Source: Candidatus Bipolaricaulis anaerobius (GTDB lineage Bacteria > Bipolaricaulota > Bipolaricaulia > Bipolaricaulales > Bipolaricaulaceae). From it: DNA of 64,000 bases. Shown here in pieces: positions 24,977-32,644 of the stretch. The stretch covers positions 1,054,001 to 1,118,000 of the forward strand of contig NZ_LS483254.1 in NCBI RefSeq assembly GCF_900465355.1, given 5' to 3'. The position numbers and the translations under genes are program-made. Each line of letters opens with the position of its first letter. Within the stretch, counting starts at the first letter, position 1. A model generated the notes under the pieces. It was not told where the DNA came from. It did no database searches and saw nothing but the letters and a program-made list of their open reading frames with translations.

Positions 24977-25450
24977 ATGGTCAGGAAAATGGTTGTGCTG
25001 GTGATGATTGGCCTCGCGGCGGGGAGCGTCCTGACATGGGGGAGCGAAAAAACAGCGGGGGCTCAAGCTGCCCTGACGATCCCCTCCCTCTCCCGCCTCT
25101 CCGTGGCGGGGACGAGCGCTACGGGGCGAGAGGTCTCGGTCTCAGTGGAGATCCCTCCTGGGGCGGCCCCCACCACAGGGGGCATTGAGCTAGCGAGAGC
25201 AGTCGTCCTCGTGGTGCGTAGCAACGTGCCGTGGACGCTCGTCGCACGGCCGGGCGACCTCCTCACGGAGGGGGCCATGGAGGCCCGCGTCGGGCGTGAC
25301 GACTACCGGCCGGTCCGGCCGGAGGGGCTGGTCCTCGCCCAGGGAGCGCCCGGGGTGCACGAGATCGTGCTCGACTACCGGGTAGCCTGGGGCGAGGCCG
25401 GGTGGAGCGGTGAGAGCTCGCTCACCCTGGTGTACACGATCGAGGGATAG
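24977..25450 (+). CDS. small secreted beta-rich protein 1 (pilin-like candidate)
   Basis: The 157-residue protein has a signal peptide (MVVLVMIGLAAGSVLTWG) and a mature region with alternating hydrophobic strands that ends in SSLTLVYTIEG. The closing pattern (xLxxTYTL) recurs in the two following secreted proteins (FTYTLTAP, FTYTLTTP), and all three have a strand of the type VRSNVPWTLVARPGD or WSNKSWTLTVAADA. I infer a common small beta-sandwich fold, possibly a surface or fimbrial subunit. It starts 5 nt after riboswitch 1 with no Shine-Dalgarno. ATG 24989 is an alternative start. Confidence 0.65.
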   Translation: MVRKMVVLVMIGLAAGSVLTWGSEKTAGAQAALTIPSLSRLSVAGTSATGREVSVSVEIPPGAAPTTGGIELARAVVLVVRSNVPWTLVARPGDLLTEGAMEARVGRDDYRPVRPEGLVLAQGAPGVHEIVLDYRVAWGEAGWSGESSLTLVYTIEG

Positions 25451-25605
25451 GTGGGCCCATGCTCGAGGACGGACGCGGCGTGGGGCGATGGACGCTGGCC
25501 GAAAGCCTGCGGGGAGCCCGTGTACGATCGGGCCAGAGTAGAGACGGAGGTGAAAGCCGAAGCAAGGCCACTACGGAAAGGGACAACGGCATCTGGACAC
25601 AACGA

Positions 25606-25683
25606 GGTGACCGAACAGGCAAACCCGGGGCGACCCGGGGACGCAAAGCCACAGGTCTCCCAGAGGGAGATGGCTGGGTTGCC
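25606..25683 (+). promoter_or_regulatory. cyclic di-GMP-I (GEMM-I) riboswitch 2
   Basis: P1 is GGTGACC (25606-25612) with GGTTGCC (25677-25683), 7 pairs including two G-U. P2 is CCCGGG/CCCGGG around the GNRA loop GCGA (25630-25633). The joining strand GGGACGCAAAGCC is intact. P3 is AGCCA/TGGCT plus TCTCCC/GGGAGA with loop AGA. G is retained before CAAACC (G20 equivalent). It lies between secreted proteins 1 and 2, so it can tune the second gene separately from the first, whether on a readthrough transcript or its own. Confidence 0.93.
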
Positions 25684-25689
25684 GAAACG

Positions 25690-25725
25690 CCTCCAAGAGA
25701 AGGACAATTCAAACTTTCTTGGAGG
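25690..25725 (+). promoter_or_regulatory. Shine-Dalgarno-masking hairpin (expression platform of riboswitch 2)
   Basis: CCTCCAAGA at 25690-25698 is perfectly complementary over 9 bp to TCTTGGAGG at 25717-25725, whose GGAGG is the ribosome site of the gene at 25733. The 18-nt loop is A-rich. The hairpin lies 6 nt after the aptamer and has no T-run, so it should act on translation rather than termination. Whether c-di-GMP opens or closes it cannot be told from sequence alone. Confidence 0.8.
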
Positions 25726-25732
25726 TGCAGTG

Positions 25733-26242
25733 ATGAAGGTTCGTACGCTTACGGTTGGCATGTTGGCATTGGGGCTGCTGGTGGGCGTGGCAGGGATGGC
25801 GCAAGTGACACAGGGCTCGACGGCTCAGTTCACGGTGCCGACGTTGATCCGGCTCTCCCTTACGACGAGCACGGTCAACTTCGGTGCCCTGACCGAAGAC
25901 GACTACGATCTAGGGTTCAAGGATCTCTATACGGCACAGGGGATCCAGATCTGGAGCAACAAGAGCTGGACCCTGACCGTGGCCGCAGACGCTGCGACGT
26001 GGACCGGTCCGTGGGCGAAGCCCTCCACCGACCTTCAGTGGCGGGCCGTGACCTCGGATGGACGCGTCACCTCGTTCGAGAACACGTTCACTGGGCTGAC
26101 GAGCGGAGCGACCCAGGTTGCCGCTGGCACGAGGGGCGGGAACATCCAACTCTCGATGGACTTCCGGGTCCTCGTGAGCTGGGAGAACGACCCGGCCGGC
26201 GACTATAGCGTGGGGTTCACCTACACGCTCACCGCCCCGTAA
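25733..26242 (+). CDS. small secreted beta-rich protein 2 (pilin-like candidate)
   Basis: The 169-residue protein has a signal peptide (MLALGLLVGVAGMAQV) and a mature domain that is a clear paralogue of the C-terminal half of the protein at 26319: both contain VxxGALTxxxYDxGxK, VAADAATWT and a final GxYxxxFTYTLTxP. Translation starts at ATG 25733 behind GGAGGT, the site masked by the riboswitch 2 hairpin. No catalytic residues or cysteines are apparent; a structural subunit is the best guess. Confidence 0.7.
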   Translation: MKVRTLTVGMLALGLLVGVAGMAQVTQGSTAQFTVPTLIRLSLTTSTVNFGALTEDDYDLGFKDLYTAQGIQIWSNKSWTLTVAADAATWTGPWAKPSTDLQWRAVTSDGRVTSFENTFTGLTSGATQVAAGTRGGNIQLSMDFRVLVSWENDPAGDYSVGFTYTLTAP

Positions 26243-26259
26243 TGAGGGCACAACCATGG

Positions 26260-26290
26260 GCAGCCCGGGTTCACGCGGAATCCGGGCTGC
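26260..26290 (+). terminator. hairpin between secreted proteins 2 and 3
   Basis: GCAGCCCGG (26260-26268) and CCGGGCTGC (26282-26290) make a 9-bp stem with a 13-nt loop, followed by the partly T-rich TCCTGTTCTC. It may end most transcripts after gene 2 or protect the upstream mRNA, making secreted protein 2 more abundant than the products downstream. Confidence 0.5.
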
Positions 26291-26318
26291 TCCTGTTCTC
26301 GTGGGAAGACGGGGGAAC

Positions 26319-27242
26319 ATGATGAACCGCACGCGGCAGCTATTGGGCCTGCTCCTCTTGTTCGTGGGGCTGGCGGGACTGGCCCAAGAGACGGGGTGGA
26401 TGGACCCGTCGGCGGATATGGGGCAGTTCACGAATGGCCCCCGTGCCTACCACCGCGACGGACGCTACGCGGTCGCTTCTCACGGGCAAGAGCACAGCTA
26501 CGAGGGCTACGGGATCTCCCTTCCCGGGGGGAGCGAGGTCGTGGGGATCGAGGTCCTCTTCACGGCCCGCAAGGACGGCCCCACCAATTCATCGCTCGAG
26601 GTGGAACTGTCATGGGATGGCGGGGTGAGCTGGACCGCCACGGGCTACGGAGTGGGGCCAATGCCGGCCAGCTGGAAGAACTACGTCGCAGGGGGGAGTT
26701 CCGACACGTGGGGGCGGACGTGGGCACCCAATGAGCTCGGCGATGGAGCGTTCCAGGTGCGGATCCGGGCGACCCACAATTCGCGTTTGGACTGGGTAGC
26801 GGTGCGGGTCCACTACCGGGAGGAGATCGCCCAGACCCTGATTGTGACCCCGCCGCTCGTGGATCTGGGGGCGCTGACCCTCGCCCACTACGACGCAGGC
26901 TACAAGGAAATCTCCCCCGCCCAGAGGGTCACGGTGTCGAGCCCCACCGCATGGTCCCTCGTTGTAGCCGCGGACGCCGCGACCTGGACCTACACCGGGT
27001 CGGAGGCCCCGCCGGGGAAACCTTCCTCCCACCTCGAGTGGCGGGTCAACGCATCGGGCCCGGGGACCACCGACTCTCAGACGAGCTACACTGGCCTGAC
27101 CACGGCGTCCCACACGGTGGCCCGGGGGGCGGCGGGTAGCGGCCTGTGGCTCGAGGTCAGCCTGCGGGTCCGGGTGGACTACGACACCACAGTCCCCGGC
27201 ACGTACGAGCTCCGCTTCACCTACACGCTGACCACACCGTAG
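26319..27242 (+). CDS. secreted protein 3: N-terminal beta-sandwich plus pilin-like C-terminal domain
   Basis: The 307-residue product has a signal peptide (LLGLLLLFVGLAGLAQ), an N-terminal domain of about 150 residues (VVGIEVLFTARKDGPTNSS, then VELSWDGGVSWT and RIRATHNSRLDWVAVRVHY) that looks like a jelly-roll adhesive or carbohydrate-binding module, and a C-terminal domain paralogous to secreted protein 2. A two-domain layout of this kind is what a tip adhesin would look like; that role is inference. The ribosome site GGGGGA is close to the ATGATG at 26319/26322, so the exact start is uncertain by one codon. Confidence 0.65.
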   Translation: MMNRTRQLLGLLLLFVGLAGLAQETGWMDPSADMGQFTNGPRAYHRDGRYAVASHGQEHSYEGYGISLPGGSEVVGIEVLFTARKDGPTNSSLEVELSWDGGVSWTATGYGVGPMPASWKNYVAGGSSDTWGRTWAPNELGDGAFQVRIRATHNSRLDWVAVRVHYREEIAQTLIVTPPLVDLGALTLAHYDAGYKEISPAQRVTVSSPTAWSLVVAADAATWTYTGSEAPPGKPSSHLEWRVNASGPGTTDSQTSYTGLTTASHTVARGAAGSGLWLEVSLRVRVDYDTTVPGTYELRFTYTLTTP

Positions 27243-27253
27243 ACGACGGCGCG

Positions 27254-27259
27254 TATACT
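27254..27259 (+). promoter_or_regulatory. -10 box of a leaderless transcript
   Basis: TATACT lies 6 nt before ATG 27266, and no ribosome site occurs in between. Transcription would begin at or next to the start codon. A CTGACC at 27228-27233 is a weak -35 at 20-bp spacing. Confidence 0.5.
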
Positions 27260-27265
27260 TCGGTC

Positions 27266-28273
27266 ATGAGAAAGCTCCTCTGGATCACGATCCTTCTCGC
27301 CAGCTTCTCGGGGGCAGGCCTCGAGGTGAACCTCCTCGAAGTGGACCTCTCGGTAGCTCCAGGGCAGGCGTACACGTTCTCGTTCACCGCCCGCAATGAG
27401 ACGGAAGCCCCGGAGACCTTCTTCGTCTACGCCGGCGACTGGGACCGCGATGAGATGGGCGAGAACAGGTTCTACCCTCCCGGGACGCTCCCCCGCTCGC
27501 TCTGCTCCTGGCTCACCGTAGCCCCTGGCTCCTTCACGTTGGGCCCCGGGGAGACCCGCGAGATCGGGGGAACGCTGCACGTGCCCACCAATGCCGCGCC
27601 GGGGACCCACTGGGGGATCGTGTTCGTCCACGGCGAGCCGCGGCCGGTGGAGCACCAGGGGACGACGGTGATGGTCGCAAAGCGGATCGGGATCAAGGTC
27701 TACGCCACGGTGGGGTCAGCCCCGGCCGAAGGAGAGGTGCGGAGGATGGAGTTCCGCGGCCTGAATCCCCTCTGGCTCGGGGTGGAGTTCACCAACGCCG
27801 GGCCCACCAACCTCCGCGAGGTCCGGGTGGAGGTTCAGATCTACGACGCCGTGGGGGAGCGCGTGGCCGAGGTCAAACCAGCTCCCGTTCCCTGCCTCCC
27901 CGGGGCAAGCCGATGGGTGATCGTGGAGACGGACCTGCGCCCCACCCCCGGGACGTACCTCGTAGTGGCGCGGGTGGACCTGGGAGGGGAAGAGATCCTC
28001 GCCGCCCAGGCCTACCTACGGGTGCGACCCCTGTCCCTCGTCCCCCTCTCCGGGGGCACCGTGCCGGGCGACCTCGATCGCGATGGCCTGTACGAGGACG
28101 CAAACGGGGATGGCACGTTCGATGAAGAGGACGTGGCCTTGTTCCGGACCCATGTCACGAGCGCGCCCGTGCAGGGCAATGCCCGGGCGTTCGACTTCAC
28201 CAACGACGGCCGCGTGGACGAGGCGGACGTGGAGGCCCTGATGGCGCTCCTCGCTGCCGCACCCGTGCCGTAG
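27266..28273 (+). CDS. periplasmic chaperone-like protein with C-terminal dockerin-like repeats
   Basis: The 335-residue protein has a short signal peptide, then two Ig-like domains. The first (VDLSVAPGQAYTFSFTARNE, then LTVAPGSFTLGPGETREIGG, APGTHWGIVFV, MVAKRIGIKVYAT) has the layout of PapD-like pilus chaperones and DUF916-like proteins. The second is residues ~160-255. The last ~65 residues hold two acidic repeats, GDLDRDGLYEDANGDGTFDE and FDFTNDGRVDEADVEALM, which match dockerin/EF-hand-type calcium loops. It lies between the secreted subunits and the beta-barrel protein, the place of a chaperone in a chaperone-usher operon. The chaperone role is inference. Confidence 0.6.
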   Translation: MRKLLWITILLASFSGAGLEVNLLEVDLSVAPGQAYTFSFTARNETEAPETFFVYAGDWDRDEMGENRFYPPGTLPRSLCSWLTVAPGSFTLGPGETREIGGTLHVPTNAAPGTHWGIVFVHGEPRPVEHQGTTVMVAKRIGIKVYATVGSAPAEGEVRRMEFRGLNPLWLGVEFTNAGPTNLREVRVEVQIYDAVGERVAEVKPAPVPCLPGASRWVIVETDLRPTPGTYLVVARVDLGGEEILAAQAYLRVRPLSLVPLSGGTVPGDLDRDGLYEDANGDGTFDEEDVALFRTHVTSAPVQGNARAFDFTNDGRVDEADVEALMALLAAAPVP

Positions 28274-28342
28274 GCAGCACTTCCCCTCGCCCCCGCACCT
28301 CCTTCCTCGCCTCCCCCCCTCTCGCCCTCTACAGTCACGAAG

Positions 28343-31228
28343 ATGGGAACGTGGCGGGTGTGCCTACGCATCGGGCTTGGGCTCGGCCTCGGAGCGTTCC
28401 TCGTCGGCATGGGGCTCGCAGCCGGGGCAGGGATCGCGTTGGAGCTCGTTTCCCCCCCCCGCACCGTCGCCCCGGGCGAGGTGGCGATCCACGTCTTTTC
28501 GGTCTCCAACCCAACCTCATCCACCGTGGTGGTCGAGCTAAGCGCGGATGCCCCTCTGGGTTGGGGCACGCTCGATCTTCCTCCCATCGTGTCCCTTGGG
28601 CCGGGAGATGAGGAGGCACTGTTCGTGACGGTCGTCGTGCCCCGCACCGCGGTGGCCGGCGCGCACATCGTGCGCCTGAAGGCAGCCTGGGACAGCGGCG
28701 AGGCGGTAGCCGAGGCGACGGTGCACGTCCTCGCCATGGCCGCGGTCGGGCTCATCCCCCCGCCCGCCGGCGAAGGGGAGCCGGGAGCGACCGTGGCTTA
28801 CACCCTGACGGTCCTCAATCGGGGGAACGGGCTCGACCGCTTCCTCGTCGCCGCCTCCTCCGCCCACGGCTGGCCGGTGCGGATCGAGCCCCAGGAGCTC
28901 GCCCTGCGCCCCGGGGAGAAGGGGACCATCGAGCTCCTCCTCTCCCTCCCCAGTTCGGCCGAACCAGGGCGCGACCTCCTCACCGTGACCGTCCGCTCGA
29001 CCGAGGGGGCGGAGGCCCGGGCCGCGTGGTTCACGACGATCCTCCCCCCGGGGCCGGAGGCAATCGTGGGCACCGTGTTCTCCGCGCTCGAGATGCGCCT
29101 GGGCGGGAGGCTCGGGTACGACCCCCTCTCCGGGCGCCGGCTGTCGCTCCTGACCCTGTCCGGGGGTGGGGAGGTCCTGGGCGGGGAACTGGGCCTTCAC
29201 CTCCAGCTCACCGGGCCCTGGGGGCCGGATCCGTACAGCCTAGCAAGGTTTTCACTGCGCTACCTCCAGGATTGGGCCTGGGTCGAGGCGGGGGAGGTCG
29301 GCCTCGATCTTTCCTCCCTCCTTCTCTCGCTTGGGGGAAGCGGGATGTGCGCCGGCGTCGCCAGCGAGAGGGGGGAGGCGGCCCTCCTCACCGGCTGGCA
29401 GGGGGACGAGGGGAGATTCGGAATCCGCGGGGCATGGCGGGGGGGATGGGGGGAGCTCGGGGTGGCGGCGCGGGAAACGCGAGGGACGGACTCCCTCCAC
29501 GCCGGCTCTCTCTGGATCACCGGGCACCTCGGGGAGGGCCTCACCCTGCGCGGGGAGGGGGGGATCGCAGTTTCGGGCCCGCATCGGGAGGCGGGGGTCC
29601 TCGTCGGCCTCACCGCGGGGACGGGGGCGACCCTCTCCTTCCAGGCCGATGCCTACGCAGTGGGGCCGCGGCTCCCCAGCCCGCGGGCGGACCGGGCGGG
29701 GATCAGCTTCGCGGGGCAACTCGCGGCGGACGCGGTGGCGCTGCGGTTCATGACGCGCTGGGAGAGGGACAATGTCCTCGGGGTCGCCCTCGTCCCGACC
29801 GTGGTCCGATCGGACCTCACCACCGCGGTGGATTGGTCCCCGTCGGGGTCGCGTCTGGCGCTGTTCGCGACGACCACCGTCCGCCGCAGCCAGGGATTCG
29901 GCCCTGGCCCCGCGCTCGACCGGCGGAACCGCATCCTCGACCTGGCACTGGCCGTCACCGACCCTTCGTTCGCGTTCCGGCTGAGCGGACGGTGGAGGTG
30001 GGAGGAGGACCTCGCGGCCATCTCCTGGCAGCGGACCGACGAGTATGCCCAACGGTTCACCCTCGCCCTCGGGCAGACCAAGGCGACCCTAAGCCTGACC
30101 GAGGTCGCCTCCATCGGTGACGGAGGCGCGACCCCGGTGGTGAGCCAGGCAAGCGTGGACGTCCTCACCCCGGCGGGGCTGGCCCTTGGCTTCCGCCACG
30201 CCTCCGATGGGGGAAGGGTGGGGATCGAGATCCCAGTTGCCCTCTCCCCCGCAAGCTCGATCACCCCCCGCCTTGAGGTGCGGTGGGATCCCGCCGGTGA
30301 GGCGAGCTCCCTCTACGCGGAACTCAGGTTCGAGCACGCCTTCATCGCGACCCCCCCCCTCCTCCCCGCCCGGGGGTGGATCGAAGGCGTGGTGTTCGTG
30401 GATGACGATGGGAACGGACGCCTTGACCCGGGCGAGCTCGGGATCGTCGGGGCGGTGCTCGAGATGGACGGGACCCGCGTCGCAACCGGGGCCGATGGGC
30501 GGTTCCTGTTCCCTCCCCTCGCTCCGGGAGCGTACAGCCTTGCCATCGGGCGCCTCCCCGCGGGGTTCCGGGCCCAGGTAGAGCTCCCTCTCCAGGTCGA
30601 GGTCGCGCTCGCTGGGCGGACGGTCGTCCACATCCCGTGCAAGCGGTTGGGGGAAATCGCGGGCGTGGTGTACGACGACCAGGACAAGAGCGGATCCCGC
30701 GACGGTGGGGAACCGGGGCTGGGGCGGGTGCGCGTGGTCCTCGCCCAGGACGGGGTGGACGTGGGGGAGGCCCTCTCGGATCCAACGGGGGCGTTCTCGT
30801 TCCCCGACCTCCCGGGGGGCGAGTACTGGGTAAGGGTGGACGCGACCTCCCTCCCCGAGCGGTACGAGCTCACCACGCCCGTCGCGGTGGTGGTGGGGTT
30901 GGGGCCGGGTGAGAGCGAGGAAGTGCTGTTCGGGGCCTGGCAGAAGCCGCGGCCGGTGGTGGTCGTGTACCGGCCCCCAGTGGCGGACTTCACGTGGGAG
31001 CCGACTTCCCCTCAAGCGGGGCAGCCGATCACGTTCGACGGCGGGGCCTCGCTCGGGGAGATCGTGAACTACCGCTGGGACTTCACCGCTGATGGGACCT
31101 TCGATGCCGAGGGCGTCCGCGTGGCGTGGACGTTCCCCGAACCCGGGTTCTACCTCGTAACCCTCGTCGTGACCGACGACAAGGACCTGACGGGCAAAAC
31201 CGAGCTCCTCATCTCGGTGGTTCCCTGA
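28343..31228 (+). CDS. large envelope protein: Ig-like domains, beta-barrel, SdrD-B repeats, PKD
   Basis: The 961-residue protein has a signal peptide (1-30), two NEW3-like Ig domains (~32-130, 135-235), a ~430-residue region of alternating hydrophobic/polar strands with glycine turns (for example ALRFMTRWERDNV, YAELRFEHAF) typical of an outer-membrane beta-barrel, two SdrD-B-type domains (EGVVFVDDDGNGRLDPGE at ~674, AGVVYDDQDKSGSRDGGE at ~772) and a PKD domain (~880-961). It resembles a usher or porin with periplasmic and surface modules. TACAGT 7 nt before ATG 28343 suggests a leaderless mRNA. It is the last gene of the surface locus. Confidence 0.65.
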   Translation: MGTWRVCLRIGLGLGLGAFLVGMGLAAGAGIALELVSPPRTVAPGEVAIHVFSVSNPTSSTVVVELSADAPLGWGTLDLPPIVSLGPGDEEALFVTVVVPRTAVAGAHIVRLKAAWDSGEAVAEATVHVLAMAAVGLIPPPAGEGEPGATVAYTLTVLNRGNGLDRFLVAASSAHGWPVRIEPQELALRPGEKGTIELLLSLPSSAEPGRDLLTVTVRSTEGAEARAAWFTTILPPGPEAIVGTVFSALEMRLGGRLGYDPLSGRRLSLLTLSGGGEVLGGELGLHLQLTGPWGPDPYSLARFSLRYLQDWAWVEAGEVGLDLSSLLLSLGGSGMCAGVASERGEAALLTGWQGDEGRFGIRGAWRGGWGELGVAARETRGTDSLHAGSLWITGHLGEGLTLRGEGGIAVSGPHREAGVLVGLTAGTGATLSFQADAYAVGPRLPSPRADRAGISFAGQLAADAVALRFMTRWERDNVLGVALVPTVVRSDLTTAVDWSPSGSRLALFATTTVRRSQGFGPGPALDRRNRILDLALAVTDPSFAFRLSGRWRWEEDLAAISWQRTDEYAQRFTLALGQTKATLSLTEVASIGDGGATPVVSQASVDVLTPAGLALGFRHASDGGRVGIEIPVALSPASSITPRLEVRWDPAGEASSLYAELRFEHAFIATPPLLPARGWIEGVVFVDDDGNGRLDPGELGIVGAVLEMDGTRVATGADGRFLFPPLAPGAYSLAIGRLPAGFRAQVELPLQVEVALAGRTVVHIPCKRLGEIAGVVYDDQDKSGSRDGGEPGLGRVRVVLAQDGVDVGEALSDPTGAFSFPDLPGGEYWVRVDATSLPERYELTTPVAVVVGLGPGESEEVLFGAWQKPRPVVVVYRPPVADFTWEPTSPQAGQPITFDGGASLGEIVNYRWDFTADGTFDAEGVRVAWTFPEPGFYLVTLVVTDDKDLTGKTELLISVVP

Positions 31229-31357
31229 GGGGGAAGCCACAGCGGCGCCGACGGGGAGCCTCTACCATGGTGTACACTCGCCTCACTTCCTCGGGCGGAT
31301 CGCGCGAGTTCCATCCGCTTCAGGTATTGCGATGGGTTGCTGCTAGGGAGGCGTAGC

Positions 31358-32644
31358 ATGGCTGCACCAGGAGAGAAGACAGTCAGCCGTCTGCCGCGCA
31401 CGGACCGCGGCCGGGCGACGCGGGAGCGCCTCCTCCACGGCGCGGAGGAGGTGTTCCGCGAGCGGGGGTACAAGGCGGCCTCCGTGTCCGCAATTTGCCG
31501 GCGGGCGGGGCTCGCCCAGGGCACCTTCTACCTCTACTTCGTGAGCAAGGAAGAGGTCTACGTCAACCTGGTGGAGGCTCTTCAGAATGACCTCGTCGCG
31601 ACGCTGCGGAGCAGCACTGCTCCGAACCCCGACCCGCGCGCACAGCTCATTGGTGCGTACGACGCCCTACTGGATTTTATCTCCGAGAATGCAGGCCTCT
31701 TTCAAGTGTTCCGCGAGGCGGAGTTCGTCCGCCCGGAGATCCCGAAGCGGTTCTATGCCGCAGTGTGTGCCGAACTGATCTCTGTCCTGGAGGCCGGCAT
31801 CGCGGCCGGGGCGTTTCGCGACTTGGACCCGGAGGTGGTCGCGTACGCGGTCCTGGGGGCGGTGTTCTTCCTCGCAGTGCGGTACGTGATGTGGGAGGGG
31901 AGGGCCATTCCCCCGGAGGCGCGGCGCGTCGGGGCGGATCTCATCCGACAGGGGATCGCAGGCGATCGCAGCCCGATCAAGTACGGAGGGGAACCCGCGT
32001 CGGGGTCTGTTCAAGACAGCGCAGCGGCGCCATCTCCGCAGGGGCTGGAAGGAGGGGAAGCCACCCGACACGCGCTCCTCATCGCTGCCGAACGGGCGTT
32101 TGGCCAAGCAGGGTTCCACCAGACCACGATCTCGACCATCACCTATCTGGCCGGGGTTGGCCAAGGCACGTTCTACATCCACTTTCCGAGCAAGGTCGCC
32201 ATCTTCAGCGAGCTGGTGCGGGAGATCAGCCGAGAGTTCCGGTACCGACAGAGTCTCGCGGTGGCCCACCACGTGGATCGACGAGCGGTTGAAGCTGAGG
32301 GATTCCGTTCGTTCCTGCGCTGGGTGCGTGATCACCCGGGGGCATACCGCATCGTCCGGGAGGCGGAGTTCGTGGACGAAAACGTTGGCAAATGGTACTA
32401 CACGCGCCTTGCGCAAGGGTACGCGCGGGGACTGTCCGCTGGCATGAACCGCGGAGAGATCCGCCGCTGTGACCCAGAGGTCCTGGCGTACACTCTCCTC
32501 GGCATCGGGCACTTCGCAGGCCAGCGGTGGGAACTGTGGGGAGGGGAGAAACCAGCCGAGAAGGCTCTCCCCGACTTGATCAGTCTGATCCTGTACGGGG
32601 CCCTGAAGGAACCTCACGCTACCAAAGTCCCCTGCGACTACTAG
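31358..32644 (+). CDS. tandem TetR-family regulator (two complete TetR units)
   Basis: The 428-residue protein contains two full TetR/AcrR modules. Each has a helix-turn-helix (RERLLHGAEEVFRERGYKAA and GTFYLYFVSKEEVY in the first; HALLIAAERAFGQAGFHQTT and GTFYIHFPSKVAIF in the second) and its own ligand-binding half (FREAEFVRPEIPKRFY, paralleled by VREAEFVDENVGKWYY). An internal duplication is plain. One chain can thus form the usual four-helix DNA-binding pair alone. ATG 31358 follows GGAGGCG. It stands upstream of the acyl-CoA cluster and probably represses it, with an acyl-CoA or the imported acid as ligand. Confidence 0.88.
   Translation: MAAPGEKTVSRLPRTDRGRATRERLLHGAEEVFRERGYKAASVSAICRRAGLAQGTFYLYFVSKEEVYVNLVEALQNDLVATLRSSTAPNPDPRAQLIGAYDALLDFISENAGLFQVFREAEFVRPEIPKRFYAAVCAELISVLEAGIAAGAFRDLDPEVVAYAVLGAVFFLAVRYVMWEGRAIPPEARRVGADLIRQGIAGDRSPIKYGGEPASGSVQDSAAAPSPQGLEGGEATRHALLIAAERAFGQAGFHQTTISTITYLAGVGQGTFYIHFPSKVAIFSELVREISREFRYRQSLAVAHHVDRRAVEAEGFRSFLRWVRDHPGAYRIVREAEFVDENVGKWYYTRLAQGYARGLSAGMNRGEIRRCDPEVLAYTLLGIGHFAGQRWELWGGEKPAEKALPDLISLILYGALKEPHATKVPCDY

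Noticed and set aside
24882-25683. cGAMP-specific GEMM-Ib riboswitches
   Set aside because: Both aptamers keep G at the position equivalent to G20, the c-di-GMP-type base; the cGAMP type usually has A there. Direct binding was not tested.
25690-25725. Hairpin after riboswitch 2 read as an intrinsic terminator
   Set aside because: No T-run follows, and its 3' arm contains the GGAGG ribosome site of the next gene, so translational masking explains it better.
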